Source of the DNA: Psilocybe azurescens
Taxonomy: Eukaryota; Basidiomycota; Agaricomycetes; Agaricales; Agrocybaceae
Assembly (NCBI GenBank): GCA_023853785.1
Contig: JAJIRX010000567.1
Location: 992,001 to 1,056,000 of the forward strand
DNA: 64,000 nucleotides
Direction: 5' to 3'
In this document: positions 47,855 to 58,188 of the stretch, piece after piece
Numbering within the stretch: the stretch's first letter is position 1
Layout of the letters: each line of letters begins with the position of its first letter
Made by a program: the position numbers and the translations under genes
The notes under the pieces: model-generated
Seen by the model: only the letters and a program-made list of their open reading frames with translations
What the model was told of the DNA's origin: nothing
Databases searched by the model: none

Positions 47855-49920
47855 ATGCGCCGCCTCTATCTCCTCCCTCCTCGCCCCCCCATTCCTCTCT
47901 GCCCGCCTTCTGCACTCGCTCCCAGAGGATACTTATGCTTTTCCAAAATTCCGTGTCTCCTTCTTGAATGGTCTTCCCGTTCTCAACCAAACAGCCGAGC
48001 GATGGCTCACAGAAGGTCTCCGCGGCGGTGAACAAGAGTTTCTAGATCAGCCATGGAAGGACGGCGACTGGCAGCAACCACTATCCCATCTAAGAGAGAT
48101 TGGTTCTGGTGATCACGAAGAAGAATCCGTACGCGCTATAAACCTTGCTGTCTTCCCATTCTCAATCCGTGCATTCTTCTAGACACCGCTACAGCATCCT
48201 ATCTCTGCTAATCTCACATATACTCTCGAACACATGAGGATGGGCCCGCGGGACTCGTATATTTGTCTCATACCTAAACCCCTCGATAATACTCCTCCTC
48301 TCCAGGAGGACGATTCCGATGCCGATATGACGCCAGCACGAAGCTGGTCTTTGCTTCAACCACTCACTGGCACATGTCTTTACGTGTGTTCTCTCGCTTC
48401 AATTCGGAATGTCGGTCCAATCTAACTTAAACTCAAAGCATCGTCAAGGCTGGTTCACTTATTCCTACTGCCACAACGACGAAATCCGACAATTCAAAGA
48501 GGCTGTTCCCTCACAATCACGTTTTCCAGGTAATTTTTCCGCATCTCTGTTTTTCTTTAGTCGTTCCCCTTCGATATTTTAATTTTAGTTCTCCGACTAC
48601 ATAGTGCCGCATTCTTCTCACACCCCTTTTCTTTTTTCCAAGCAATCAATAAACTTATCTTCGTGTATTCTCCCTGATTTCCTTTTTTTATCCGCGTTCT
48701 ATTATTTTGTCCATTATTTTCCCATTTCGAACCACAGGGGGCCAGCCCTTGGCAGTCGCTTCTTTAGAAAATCGCCCATGCGTTGCATTTATCAACAACT
48801 CCTTCCCTGGGATTATTAAACTTCACACCGGGGGCTTATTTTCTGATTTTATTTGTTATCAGGGACGTATAAACCAGAAGAAGATCCTGGCGTAAGTTTG
48901 TTCTTATCCATGGCAACTTCTTTGGATTGATCATAATGTTGCCACCAGTGGGATGCTTATACGCTGGGCCGCGCACCACAAAATCCGGAGCCTGGTGCAG
49001 ACCTGACAGTCGCCGAACAAAATGCCCAAGCAGCCAATTTAGAGCTCGCCCGAAATGCTGGCTCGCGTTATCTCGTTCAGAGATGGGGAGACGGAACTAT
49101 TTGCGACAAGACCCAAACACATCGTGAAGTTGAGGTTCAGGTCAGTGCCTTTCTCTCATGTTTTATTTTTCTTTGGCATGCTAAATTTTAATCATGGGAC
49201 ACCTGATTACTTTGTTTTTAACCCAATTCTGATGCCTCTCTTTATTGCCTTTAATTTCCCTTCAACCCGTCAAACACCGTGGGTGTGCGCGCCGCCTTCC
49301 CTGTTCTAAACATAGTTCCACTGTTCGATGGAAATGACAGACCATATATTGTTCGTAAAGGAGACAAAGACGTGCTCGTATGTGCTCGTCATTCACACTC
49401 CTCGATTGTGTGGAGAGCCTGGTTTTAGGTCTCGCCGAGACGCTGTAGGAGAGGCCGAAATTCGATGCCGTGAGGTGGTCGATACTAAGCCTGAAGGCCA
49501 CATGAACCTACCAACAGCTGACCATCCCGTCAAAATCCCGCTTCGCAAGACGGTTTTGCCCGCACCTGTGCCGATCGTCAAAGGGTCAAAGGAGGAGGAA
49601 CTCTTGGTGAGGGAAAAGACATTTAACGACCTTTGCGCAAGACACTGGCGGCTCTTGTCGGCAAGGACGGCGCTAAACTTGTAGGGGAGGGCGAACTCGT
49701 GATCGAACTTGCCGATGAACTAGAGGACGACGCCGTAGGTATGGATAGCGATAGACTCGTCGACGCGCTCCGGGCTGCTGGATATAATGTCCAGGCGGAG
49801 GTAATCACACTCGACGGGAAGAAGATGACGAAGCCCACATCAAAAGATGGAAAGCAACCCGAAAAAGACAAGAAGAAGCAACCGTTAAAGAAACACGATC
49901 CACGCCGGGACGAACTATAG
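47855..49920 (+). CDS. YOS9: OS-9/Yos9-type ER lectin (ERAD), with frame problems
   Basis: ER-lumen lectin that selects misfolded glycoproteins for degradation with the Hrd1 complex. N-terminal core: LLHSLPEDTYAFPKFRVSFL, NGLPVLNQTAERWLTEGL, DQPW. Then LEHMRMGPRDSYICLIPK, YCHNDEIRQFKEA and the MRH domain: YLVQRWGDGTICDKT, HREVEVQFHCSMEMTDHILF, VKETKTCSYVLVIHTPRLC with the conserved Cys, Trp, Arg and Glu residues. The last residues are RRDEL, a KDEL-type ER retention signal. Frame changes: the C run at 47884-47890 (7, need 6) links a short leader starting MRRLYLL to the core; the T run at 49632-49634 (3, need 4) joins TFNDLLRKTLAAL. Start 47855 is tentative. Intron 48530-48862 is 333 nt, much longer than average. 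Confidence 0.88.
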
Positions 49921-50281
49921 GGCGTCTCGGTTTGTGCTTTTGTTTTGGTATCATTGCTTTCTGTATTTTTATTGTTTCCAATATACCTTTTTTCTGTTGG
50001 AAAGAACAGACTTTCCACGTGCAACGAATACATAGTTTTTCTGACTTTTTCTAGGTCCAGAGATTTGTATCATGTTGAATGATTGAATCGGTGATTTTCA
50101 ATTCCCATTCAATTGTTGCCAGGTCGCGTAATTTCCATCATCGACAATTAAAAGCGGCCGGAGTGGAGTCGAAGCTCTGTCGAAGTATTGTTGAAACTTG
50201 ACAAGCAGCAGAGTAAAGCCTTTCAACATTCTTAGTATTGATACACTAAGCGTTCATAGAAGGGACAAAAGACGCGCGCAA

Positions 50282-50398
50282 ATGGATCAGTTTCTCAAGC
50301 TGTTAAAGAGGGTTTTAAGAGTCGGAACCGGAGGCAAGAGTGTCCCGACTTTAGCTGTTAATACAGAAACTAACCAGCCTAATTGCTGTATCCAGTAA
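50282..50398 (+). CDS. Speculative CaaX-ended mini-ORF (pheromone-precursor-like)
   Basis: A 38-residue ORF begins MDQFLKLLKRVLRVG and ends NQPNCCIQ at the stop. The last four residues CCIQ could be a CaaX farnesylation box, and MDxF starts and 35-60-residue length are common in basidiomycete mating-type pheromone precursors. The ATG context (caaATGG) is good. Against it: no receptor gene nearby, the Cys-Cys-Ile-Gln box is not the usual CVxA type, and short ORFs arise by chance. Kept only as a candidate. Confidence 0.2.
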   Translation: MDQFLKLLKRVLRVGTGGKSVPTLAVNTETNQPNCCIQ

Positions 50399-51682
50399 CC
50401 AGTTCAAAATCGTGTTTTCTTTTCCTGCATCTTAGATCGGATATCACCTTAGGCAACCTCAAAAGGAAGGACACTGGCTCCGAGTGGGACACGGAGAAAC
50501 TCTATATTAAAATAAAACACGAACATGGCGCTGGCGGTTCCTTAGCACACTGTCGACCCATTGATCCACTGATAGGACGGGAAAATTTGAATAGCAGATA
50601 TATATTTGAGAGAGCACGAAACAGAGGATGCAACGTTGCTGTGTGAGAGAAATAAAAATGCAAAAAGAAATCGAAAAAGGATGCATTTCTACCGAGGACG
50701 GGATACGACAAATGATATATCCTGAATCCTGATTGATCGCCTGGGATTGGAGAAGCAAGGGGGTTCAAAAAGACGAGCGTTTGAGGTGGTTATTATTGGA
50801 ATAGGTTGGTTGGTTGATTGCGATTTTTTTTTCGGAAGAAAGATTGAGCCATAAGATGGTTTGGTAGATATTTATCGGAAGGCCGGAGGTGCGCGGAGGT
50901 GCTTCAGTCAGTCCAGTAAGTGTGGAAGTAGCAGAACAACTACATGGCGTCCACTTGCGGCGATAACTCTGGAGTTTACACATTCATACATAGTACACCC
51001 CTAAGAGAATCTATAGATTGGGAGCCAGAATAGAAACTTCTCTAGTCTTGTTCTTGTTTAGGGTGTTGAATACGGAGTGGCAGGGTCCGCTGCTATGTGA
51101 TCACTAAGAATTGTTAGCAGCAGCACCATGGAGAGCAGTAGTACCAACCTGCAAGTATTATTACCAGATGGACAGGGCTCGTCTGAGATTTCCGGACGTG
51201 ATTTTAGATTTTTTGACCGTTGGAAAGTCGGCCGCAAGCGACAGTAGTTAGTGTGAGTGCGGTTTATTCCAATTTGCTCCGTCCGGAACTGCTTTATAAA
51301 TAACAATCATCCAATGGCATAACCAACGAAGTAAATTATTACACCGTTAGTGTGATAATACCATTGTGAAGAACTACGTCTCTGAACTGCGTGTGTGAGT
51401 GCTGACGTTTTGAGTGCCCTAGTAGGATTCCGAGTCTTCAGCCAAAGGACACGTGTGAACATACAGGAAATGACTTGCATATAATTAAGTATCTTCTTCG
51501 ACGGTGAATTGAATTATATTGCTGCGCTGGGCATGTGTGTGAATGGCCTATCTTCAGACTTCGAGCCATAAAGAGACTGTCGAGAGAGAGAGGCACAAGA
51601 AAGCAAGACAAGACTATCGATCGATCTGTGTGGCAAGAGGCAGGGCTTCCTCCTTCCTGCTGCGTCCACCAGCACATAGAAC

Positions 51683-51957
51683 TCCGAGCAGCCGCTTCAA
51701 TTTGCAAACGTGCCTCGCAATATCCTTGAGTCCTGGAATATTTAAAGCACCAGCGTGTAGATAGACAAGCTCGTACTCCTCAGAGGTTCGACTCGACGTA
51801 AAGAATTCCGAGCATCCGCTCCGAAACTGACATTAAACGTGCCTCGTAATATCTTTGAATCCTGGAACATCTCAAAGGTCCTTTAAACCACAAGCTTGGC
51901 CAGTTCCGAAAAATAGAAAAGTTTCATAAGCCCCAGAGGTTCGATTCGACGTAAATA
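51683..51957. repeat. Imperfect direct repeat, two units of about 125-150 bp
   Basis: Unit 1 (from about 51683) and unit 2 (from about 51807) share, in the same order, ccgagca-ccgct, aacgtgcctcg-aatatc, ttga-tcctggaa, and cagaggttcga-tcgacgtaaa. Spacing is larger in unit 2 because of an insertion. Each unit ends with ggttcga-tcg, which resembles a Pol III B box. Confidence 0.6.
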
Positions 51958-53038
51958 GCAGCTTGAAAGGCGACTTAGAATCCCGAATAGGCACCGTCAG
52001 ACGTTTCTCAGATAACGAACGCTGGCAAGTCAGACATTGTGAGAGATCGAGCAAGCAGATGGCACACATAATAGGATTTAGATCTGGATGGTAGAGGAAA
52101 ACACGAGACGTAAAGAGAAACAAAAAGGTAAGTAATATAAAAAGAAAGTGAAAGTGTAAAGTAAAAAAAAAAGAAACAGATAAAGCAGAAGAGGAAGGAA
52201 TCTAAAGAATATTTTTGAAGGAAAAGAAAAAGAAAGGACAAAGCGGGTCGTATAGATGCAGAATAAAAGAGCAGTAACCATAACCAAAAAGTAGACATGA
52301 ATATGAGCATGGATGGATAAAAAACAGGTGTCTGTGTCTGTAGTGCATGTGGGAAGAAGTCTCAGCCATGAAGTCTTTAGTTAAGGGAAATGGAAGCGGG
52401 AAACCAGCTAGGCAGGTAGGCAGGTAGTAGGAAAACGGCTAGCTGTGGCCATGGGATGGATGTGGGGAGGAAAAAGATAGATAATAGATACGGATGTGTA
52501 AAAATGCGATGCGATGCGATGGGTTACGTGTGCGTGGGTGCCATGAGGTCGGTCAGAACGGGGGGCTGTTAGTTGAAGTATGGGATAGCGGTGCGGTGGG
52601 GATGATCGAGAGAGAGTTTAGAGACAAGGACAAGTACTGAGGGATAGGAATTCCAAGACGCCGTAAGCCAAGAAGAGAGCTCCGGGTAGGGTGCATTCGG
52701 TGTGCTCAATCGGAGGAAAAGAAGAGAGTGAGGGCGGCGAGATGCGTATCCAACTAGAAAAGGGAGAAAACGGCTTGATGTCGACATAAAATACTTGTTC
52801 AGACGTTTCTTTTTTCGACTCTCGAGGAAGTGTGATATACGAGTGTACCTGAACCTGGGTAACACGATCAAGCTATGGAGGCCTCACCGCGATCCAGGTT
52901 GGGCGTTCCATCCCGATTTCTGCTCCCCCTCCCTCCCTCCCTCCCTCATATCCACTCTTCGATCCGCACGTGTAAGCCCCCTCCCACTTTGACCTCTGCC
53001 TCTGCCTCCCATAAATAATGCAAATGCACAACCTCCGT

Positions 53039-55551
53039 CTAGAAAAACTTGCGCTTCGTCTGCTTCTCGTCCACCGCAACCTTGATATGCACATGCTTCG
53101 GCACAACCCCAGGCATCGAACACGGCTCAATTCCCTTCAACCACTCATCCCCATCATCCTCGTCCGCCTCATCGTGGTCGTCGTGGTCCACGCAGTGCCC
53201 GCCAGTAAATGACGCCGTGTCCGCTAACCGCTCCTCGCCCACCAAACAGCCGCAGAGAAGCCCGCTCGTCTTGCCTTTGCCCTTGAGCAGATCCGTCAGC
53301 GTGCACCGCGACGCAGGCTCCACGAACAGCATGCGCCGCAGCGCCGGCCGCGTCTCGCGGGGCAGCAGCCGGAAGATAGACTCGGCGCCGCCTCCTCCTG
53401 CATGGAACGTTGCCACGCTGTCCGAGCGCTGCCGCTGCCTCTTCGGCGGCTGCACGGTCACCGTCGATGTCGATAGGTCTGCCGTCTTCTTCCCGTTCGC
53501 GGTGGGGATGTTGATCGGCGCGGTGGTGGGTGTCGGAGGGATGATGTTCGGTGTCATGGGCACTTGCGCTTGAGGCGTCAGTTCGTCCTCGCCGTCTTGG
53601 ACATCGCCCAGAATCGATGCGTTCGCAGTCGTTTCGGTGCCAGTAAGCGTCAGCTGGCCGTCAGACGCAGCGCGTGAGGTGAGCAACAGTTTGGTGGGGA
53701 AATTCATTGAAGAGGGTACACCGCGTGGAGTCAGCATGTCACAATTCAGGTACGGGCTCAGAGGAAGAGATTCTGTCGAGTTTCCAGGCCTGGCAAAAGT
53801 GAGGACCGAAGGGTCCATTTCTTCCGGGCTTTCTGATGGCTTAAAGAAGCCGAGATTAGGCAAGGTGGAGGTGCTCTGTGAATTGAGATGCTGGATGCTT
53901 TCCAAGGTGTCCAAAAGGTGAGTTTGCCTCTTTGCGATATCATTCTGATTGATGGCGCCGGCGGTACCACTGACAAAGCGTGAAGGAGGATCTGTGATGG
54001 CGGTAGACTGGGAGTCTGATCCAGACGAATCTGTTAGTATGGAGGTGGTTTCAGATGAATTGCTAGAGGATTCCAGCTCGGGCACGGTAGTCGAGCTTCG
54101 CCCCGTGGGTCCCCTGATATGATCTGAGAGCGCGTTTGGAGGCATGGTAGACCCCCGTGAAGGGAGCTTGCGATTATCAGCCAAAAGGAGCTGCTGCTGC
54201 TTGGCAACTCTTGGAGGAGGCTTGACGGACAGATCAGGATGAGCGGTGACAAAAGCCTTGAAGCTTGGGTCTGTCTTTGAATCAGGAATTTTCCAAGGAA
54301 ATCTTCGGAGGACCATGCAGAGGAATATAATGGCAAGACTCCATACATCCGTTTTCCTTGGATCATAGGGTTCGCCATCGAGAACCTCTGGGGCGAGATA
54401 AGGATCGCTGCCCACGATACCAGTGGCGGGAGTGTGTGCTTTTCCAGGATAGTGGAAGACGGTGGCGGTACCGAAATCGATGAGCTTGACGACGTTTTCT
54501 GAAGTCATGACGCAATTATCGAGTTTAAGGTCCCTATGTGCGAGCCCCATTTCGTGGAGATACTCTACACCATCGCATATCTGACGAAAGACGCAGTATA
54601 TCTCTGGGCGACACATCTTACCGGACATGACGACTGAAAAGAGATCAAAAGGAGCGAATTCCATGACCTAGACAAAGTTTAATAAGGGAAAAGGGTCTTT
54701 TTTGAAAAAGAGGAAAAGAAATATGACCTCATAATAGTGGCCATGGTCAAAGACAATATCGACAGTTTCTATGATGTTTGGATGCTTGAGAGTGGAGCCG
54801 ACACAGAATTCTGCGGTGACCTTTTTCTGATATTCTTTTCTGTCTCGCCTGGACGCTTTGGGCGAAACTCTTTGACAGCATAGACATGGCCACCGTTCTT
54901 TCCCTTGATAAGACGGACTGTGCCGCCTGCACCACTGCCCAGGACCCTGCCCCATTTGCCATACTTTTTAGAGAGATGAGCCTGGGTGGCGTCGTGGAGG
55001 GAGGTGATGGGGTGCTGATGGTGATGGAGATGGGGAGGGGGACTATTGCTATTTCTGAGCGAGGGGAGCCTGATGGGGAGGGGAGGGGGTTCGGTCCTTG
55101 CTCTGCTTGACGGGTTTGGGGGTGCGGTGTGCGACAGGGGAGGTAGGGGGCTCTAGAACGGAGTTGTGGCGGGGACGGGCAGCCGGGGACGCTGGGGACT
55201 GGGGATTTGAATGGGGAGGATGATTCGGATGGGGTATATGGTGGTTGAGAAAGCGCTTGAGGTCGTGGAGAGGCCCGTGAGCATGGTGCTTTGAGGAGGC
55301 GGCACCGTCCGGGGGATGGTTGTGGTCGTGCATGAAGGATGGTTTCCTGACAAAGCGGAAACGAGAGGAGCGGGCGGATGTGTTGGACTCGCGACTCGGC
55401 GAGCTGCTTCGGCGGGGAGATGACTGAAACAAAGATACATAAAGATAAAGATAGAAATGGAGAGAATAATAAGAAATACCTGGACATCGAGCAGACTGGG
55501 AGAGCTGGCATTGAGACTTGATGGATAGTCAGCGAGGACAGGGGAGGCCAT
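53039..55551 (-). CDS. HAL4/HAL5-type Ser/Thr protein kinase (two apparent frame changes)
   Basis: Layout: N-terminal disordered region ([28 protein letters not shown], His/Pro-rich), then the kinase domain: [18 protein letters not shown] (Gly loop), [10 protein letters not shown] (Lys), HRDLKLDN (catalytic), [10 protein letters not shown] (DFG), [11 protein letters not shown] (APE) and [19 protein letters not shown]. This combination is typical of the Npr/Hal family (Sat4/Hal4, Hal5), which regulate K+ transporters and nutrient permeases. A roughly 250-residue Ser/Pro-rich insert sits between subdomains X and XI, and the final helix [19 protein letters not shown] closes the domain, followed by an acidic tail. 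Frame changes: the run 54836-54839 (4, need 5 A on the sense strand) to read [14 protein letters not shown], and one in the C-rich area near 55070-55090. Start at 55551 ([12 protein letters not shown]). Confidence 0.88.
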
Positions 55552-58188
55552 GATGATAGCTATGAGAGAAACGCTGAGAGCTCTCTCGATGGTTGGCGCG
55601 GGGAGATCCATGTGACGACTACTGCACAAGTTGGAAATCCACCCTCTTCAAATCTGTCAGCCCATGCGGCTCTTTCGGCTTGGTTTCCCGTCCCACTCCG
55701 ATCCGTGTATCATATAAGCATCATTACATCCTGCGTATTTACACCGACTGTGGCGCACAACGCGGGGTATCCGGTCTCTCTTGGCCCGCTAGAACCAGTC
55801 TCTCTGCTGCCCAGCCAGACTCTTGGATCCCTCACATAGCACACATCATGCACCTCGGTATTCAACGTGTATGCTAATCCTCCCCGTTTCATCCTCGTTC
55901 TATAAATAATTCTCTCCCAGGCCGCAGGGTTACCATGGCTAGGTCTCTGATCTCGACATACGTACGTGTATTTACTCGAGGCTGCACACCGTTCATGCTG
56001 CGCCTTGTGTCATCCATCAGGTTACGCTAGTCTCATCTGCCATTTACCATATATCAAATTATTACTGCATGTTAGCGCTCATCCGAGCTAGCTTTGACTC
56101 ATATCGAGGGCCAAGAACAAGAAAGAAGCTAAACATCCCTGGGCACAACCTCTCCCGAATAACAATCGGCCATGAAGCTTGAAGCGCCCGTTTCAAAGAA
56201 AACGTTGCGGCCACCGGTCATTCTTCCAATGATGTCATTCTCTTTGCTGCCACCCATTTCTAATTGTAACAAAGACCCGCGTTTGTTTTCGCATAATTTT
56301 TACCTTTGCCACTATCTGTCAAATCCAAGTGGCAAGCTGTACCAATACAAAGTAGAACCGATCGGCGTCGGCAATGGAATCACATAATCCTCACTGCCGA
56401 GCCTGCATCAAATTGCACCCAGCACGGCACATCCGCGGCCGAATTCCGAGTCGGATTCGGATTCAACAAAAAACCCCAAAAAGTTTGTAATCGTTATCCA
56501 GACAATTTCTTACAAAAAAACATCATACATACATTTTCACCCAAATCCTTACCAATACAAGTCAAACTAAAAATAAAACAACAAAGATTAGCTGTCAAAA
56601 TGCAGAAAGTCTGACAAAAGTCTGACAGTAAGCGCACAGTACGTTCTAAACATAGTGAGCCAACGTGCGCTACAGTCAAGACAGATACATCCAACCCGGT
56701 TCCCTCTCAAGAATCGGTACTGAGCTTGGGATCCTTGGTGCCGCACCCTAAAGAGTCCACCAGTCCAACCGTAATGCTAGGCAAAGACGCAATCAGACCC
56801 TGACCTCCCAAAATGGTCCCTCCAACGCCAAAAGCGGGAGCCAACAAGGGGCGGACTCGGTCCAGCTCTTTCAGCTCGTCCCTGACCTCCAAGAAAATGA
56901 TGAATCAGAGTTGGATTAAATGTACGGTTCTTTGTTATCTGATGTCTGATGTCATATAAACCCATTATTGTTTGCACTACTTGCATAATTGCGCGAGGAT
57001 GAACACTACGGCCACAGCAGCGCGGTGAGCCGATTGGCGAGACTCAAGAGCGATAGGATTCGGGCAGAACCACCTATCACATCCGCGTCCGGCGCAGCGG
57101 TAAGCCCCATACACACTCCAATCTTATGCTGCTTACATCCCCATGGATGCTATCATACGTACTATGCCACATGTACCGTACTCTTTACAGCGCTTAACAC
57201 CTCAAAACCCGACATGCCGCATCCACTCCAGCAGACTCCAAACCCCCGTCCGATAGGTACATGGATATGTATAGAACATCGACATCATGAGAATCAAAAG
57301 AAGCACGCAAATCCTACCACCCAAAAGGCTAAGTAGACCCACCTCGGAACAGAACGACATCGTCCGACTTGGTTCCGAACCCCGACGCTTGGATGCACGC
57401 TCACGAGGCTCCCAAGGAGCGCACGTTCAAGGGCCTGCGCCATGTCAGTAAGTATTGGATATGATAAAATCTATTACGCAAAATTTTCTATAACCCAGAT
57501 GGGAACATCTCAATACAAAAGATAATCAAATCATCCGCTCCCCACTGCATACTAGTATATCTCCTCACTGACCAAAGAACCAAAGGCACTCATCTGGATA
57601 TATACAGACTCCTCAGTATTGGCAGGTCAATGTTCCAATCCGAATGCGAATGCGCATCGATTCAGTCGGCCATTTCACCTATACCCATGCCTTACTCAGT
57701 ATACGGGCATGGCTTTCCGGGCATGTCTAATCCCATATAATGGGCACTACACAGTAAGTGAAAAGAAAACCACCTCCAGTGCGATATGATTGTCAGATTT
57801 AATTGAACGAGGACCTGCGCTGTTGTTTAGATTTTCTTGCGTCTGACTACTGCCAAGGCAAAATGAATCACTCGTCAATTCAATTGCAGAACGAGAGCAA
57901 GAAAGCCGAGAAGAGAAAGAAGGATGTCGCTGCAAGTACGCATCCACACCGCCGCGGACATTCATTCCATTTAAGAATCACCACATCCCGGCGAAACCTA
58001 GAACTATAGTCGTTGAATTGACTGTTCGTGATATTTGTGGAACATAGGAACAGAAGAGAAGACCTTGCCTAAAATAGATCGCTAGCACTCCGCAGATGTC
58101 AGAACCTCTGCTCAGGCACCCACATATTGCTCCAATTCTTCCCCAAATCCTCCCGAAGAACGACGCCACCAAGGCAAAGTACTTTTAT
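55552..58188. other. 2.6-kb gene-poor region with unresolved candidates
   Basis: No conserved gene recognised. Open segments that might be exons of an unassigned gene: minus strand 56707-56905 (ELKELDRVRPLLAPAFGVGG and on, stop at 56707) and minus 57005-57110; plus strand 57357-57449, with MHAHEAPKERTFKGLRHV before a good gtaagt donor, and an acceptor cccag at 57500. I could not join these into one model. Confidence 0.5.

Larger units (their letters stand above)
49921..53038. other. 3.1-kb gene-poor region
   Basis: Contains no recognisable conserved gene. It holds a 38-codon CaaX mini-ORF (50282-50398), an imperfect direct repeat (51683-51957), AG-rich stretches (52090-52230), short tandem repeats (gcgat at 52507-52521; aggcaggt at 52410-52428) and the 3' flanks of Yos9 and the kinase. 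Confidence 0.6.

Noticed and set aside
49921..53038. Possible CRISPR-like or transposon structure in the gene-poor region
   Set aside because: Only two imperfect repeat units, no terminal inverted repeats, no transposase or reverse transcriptase motif seen.
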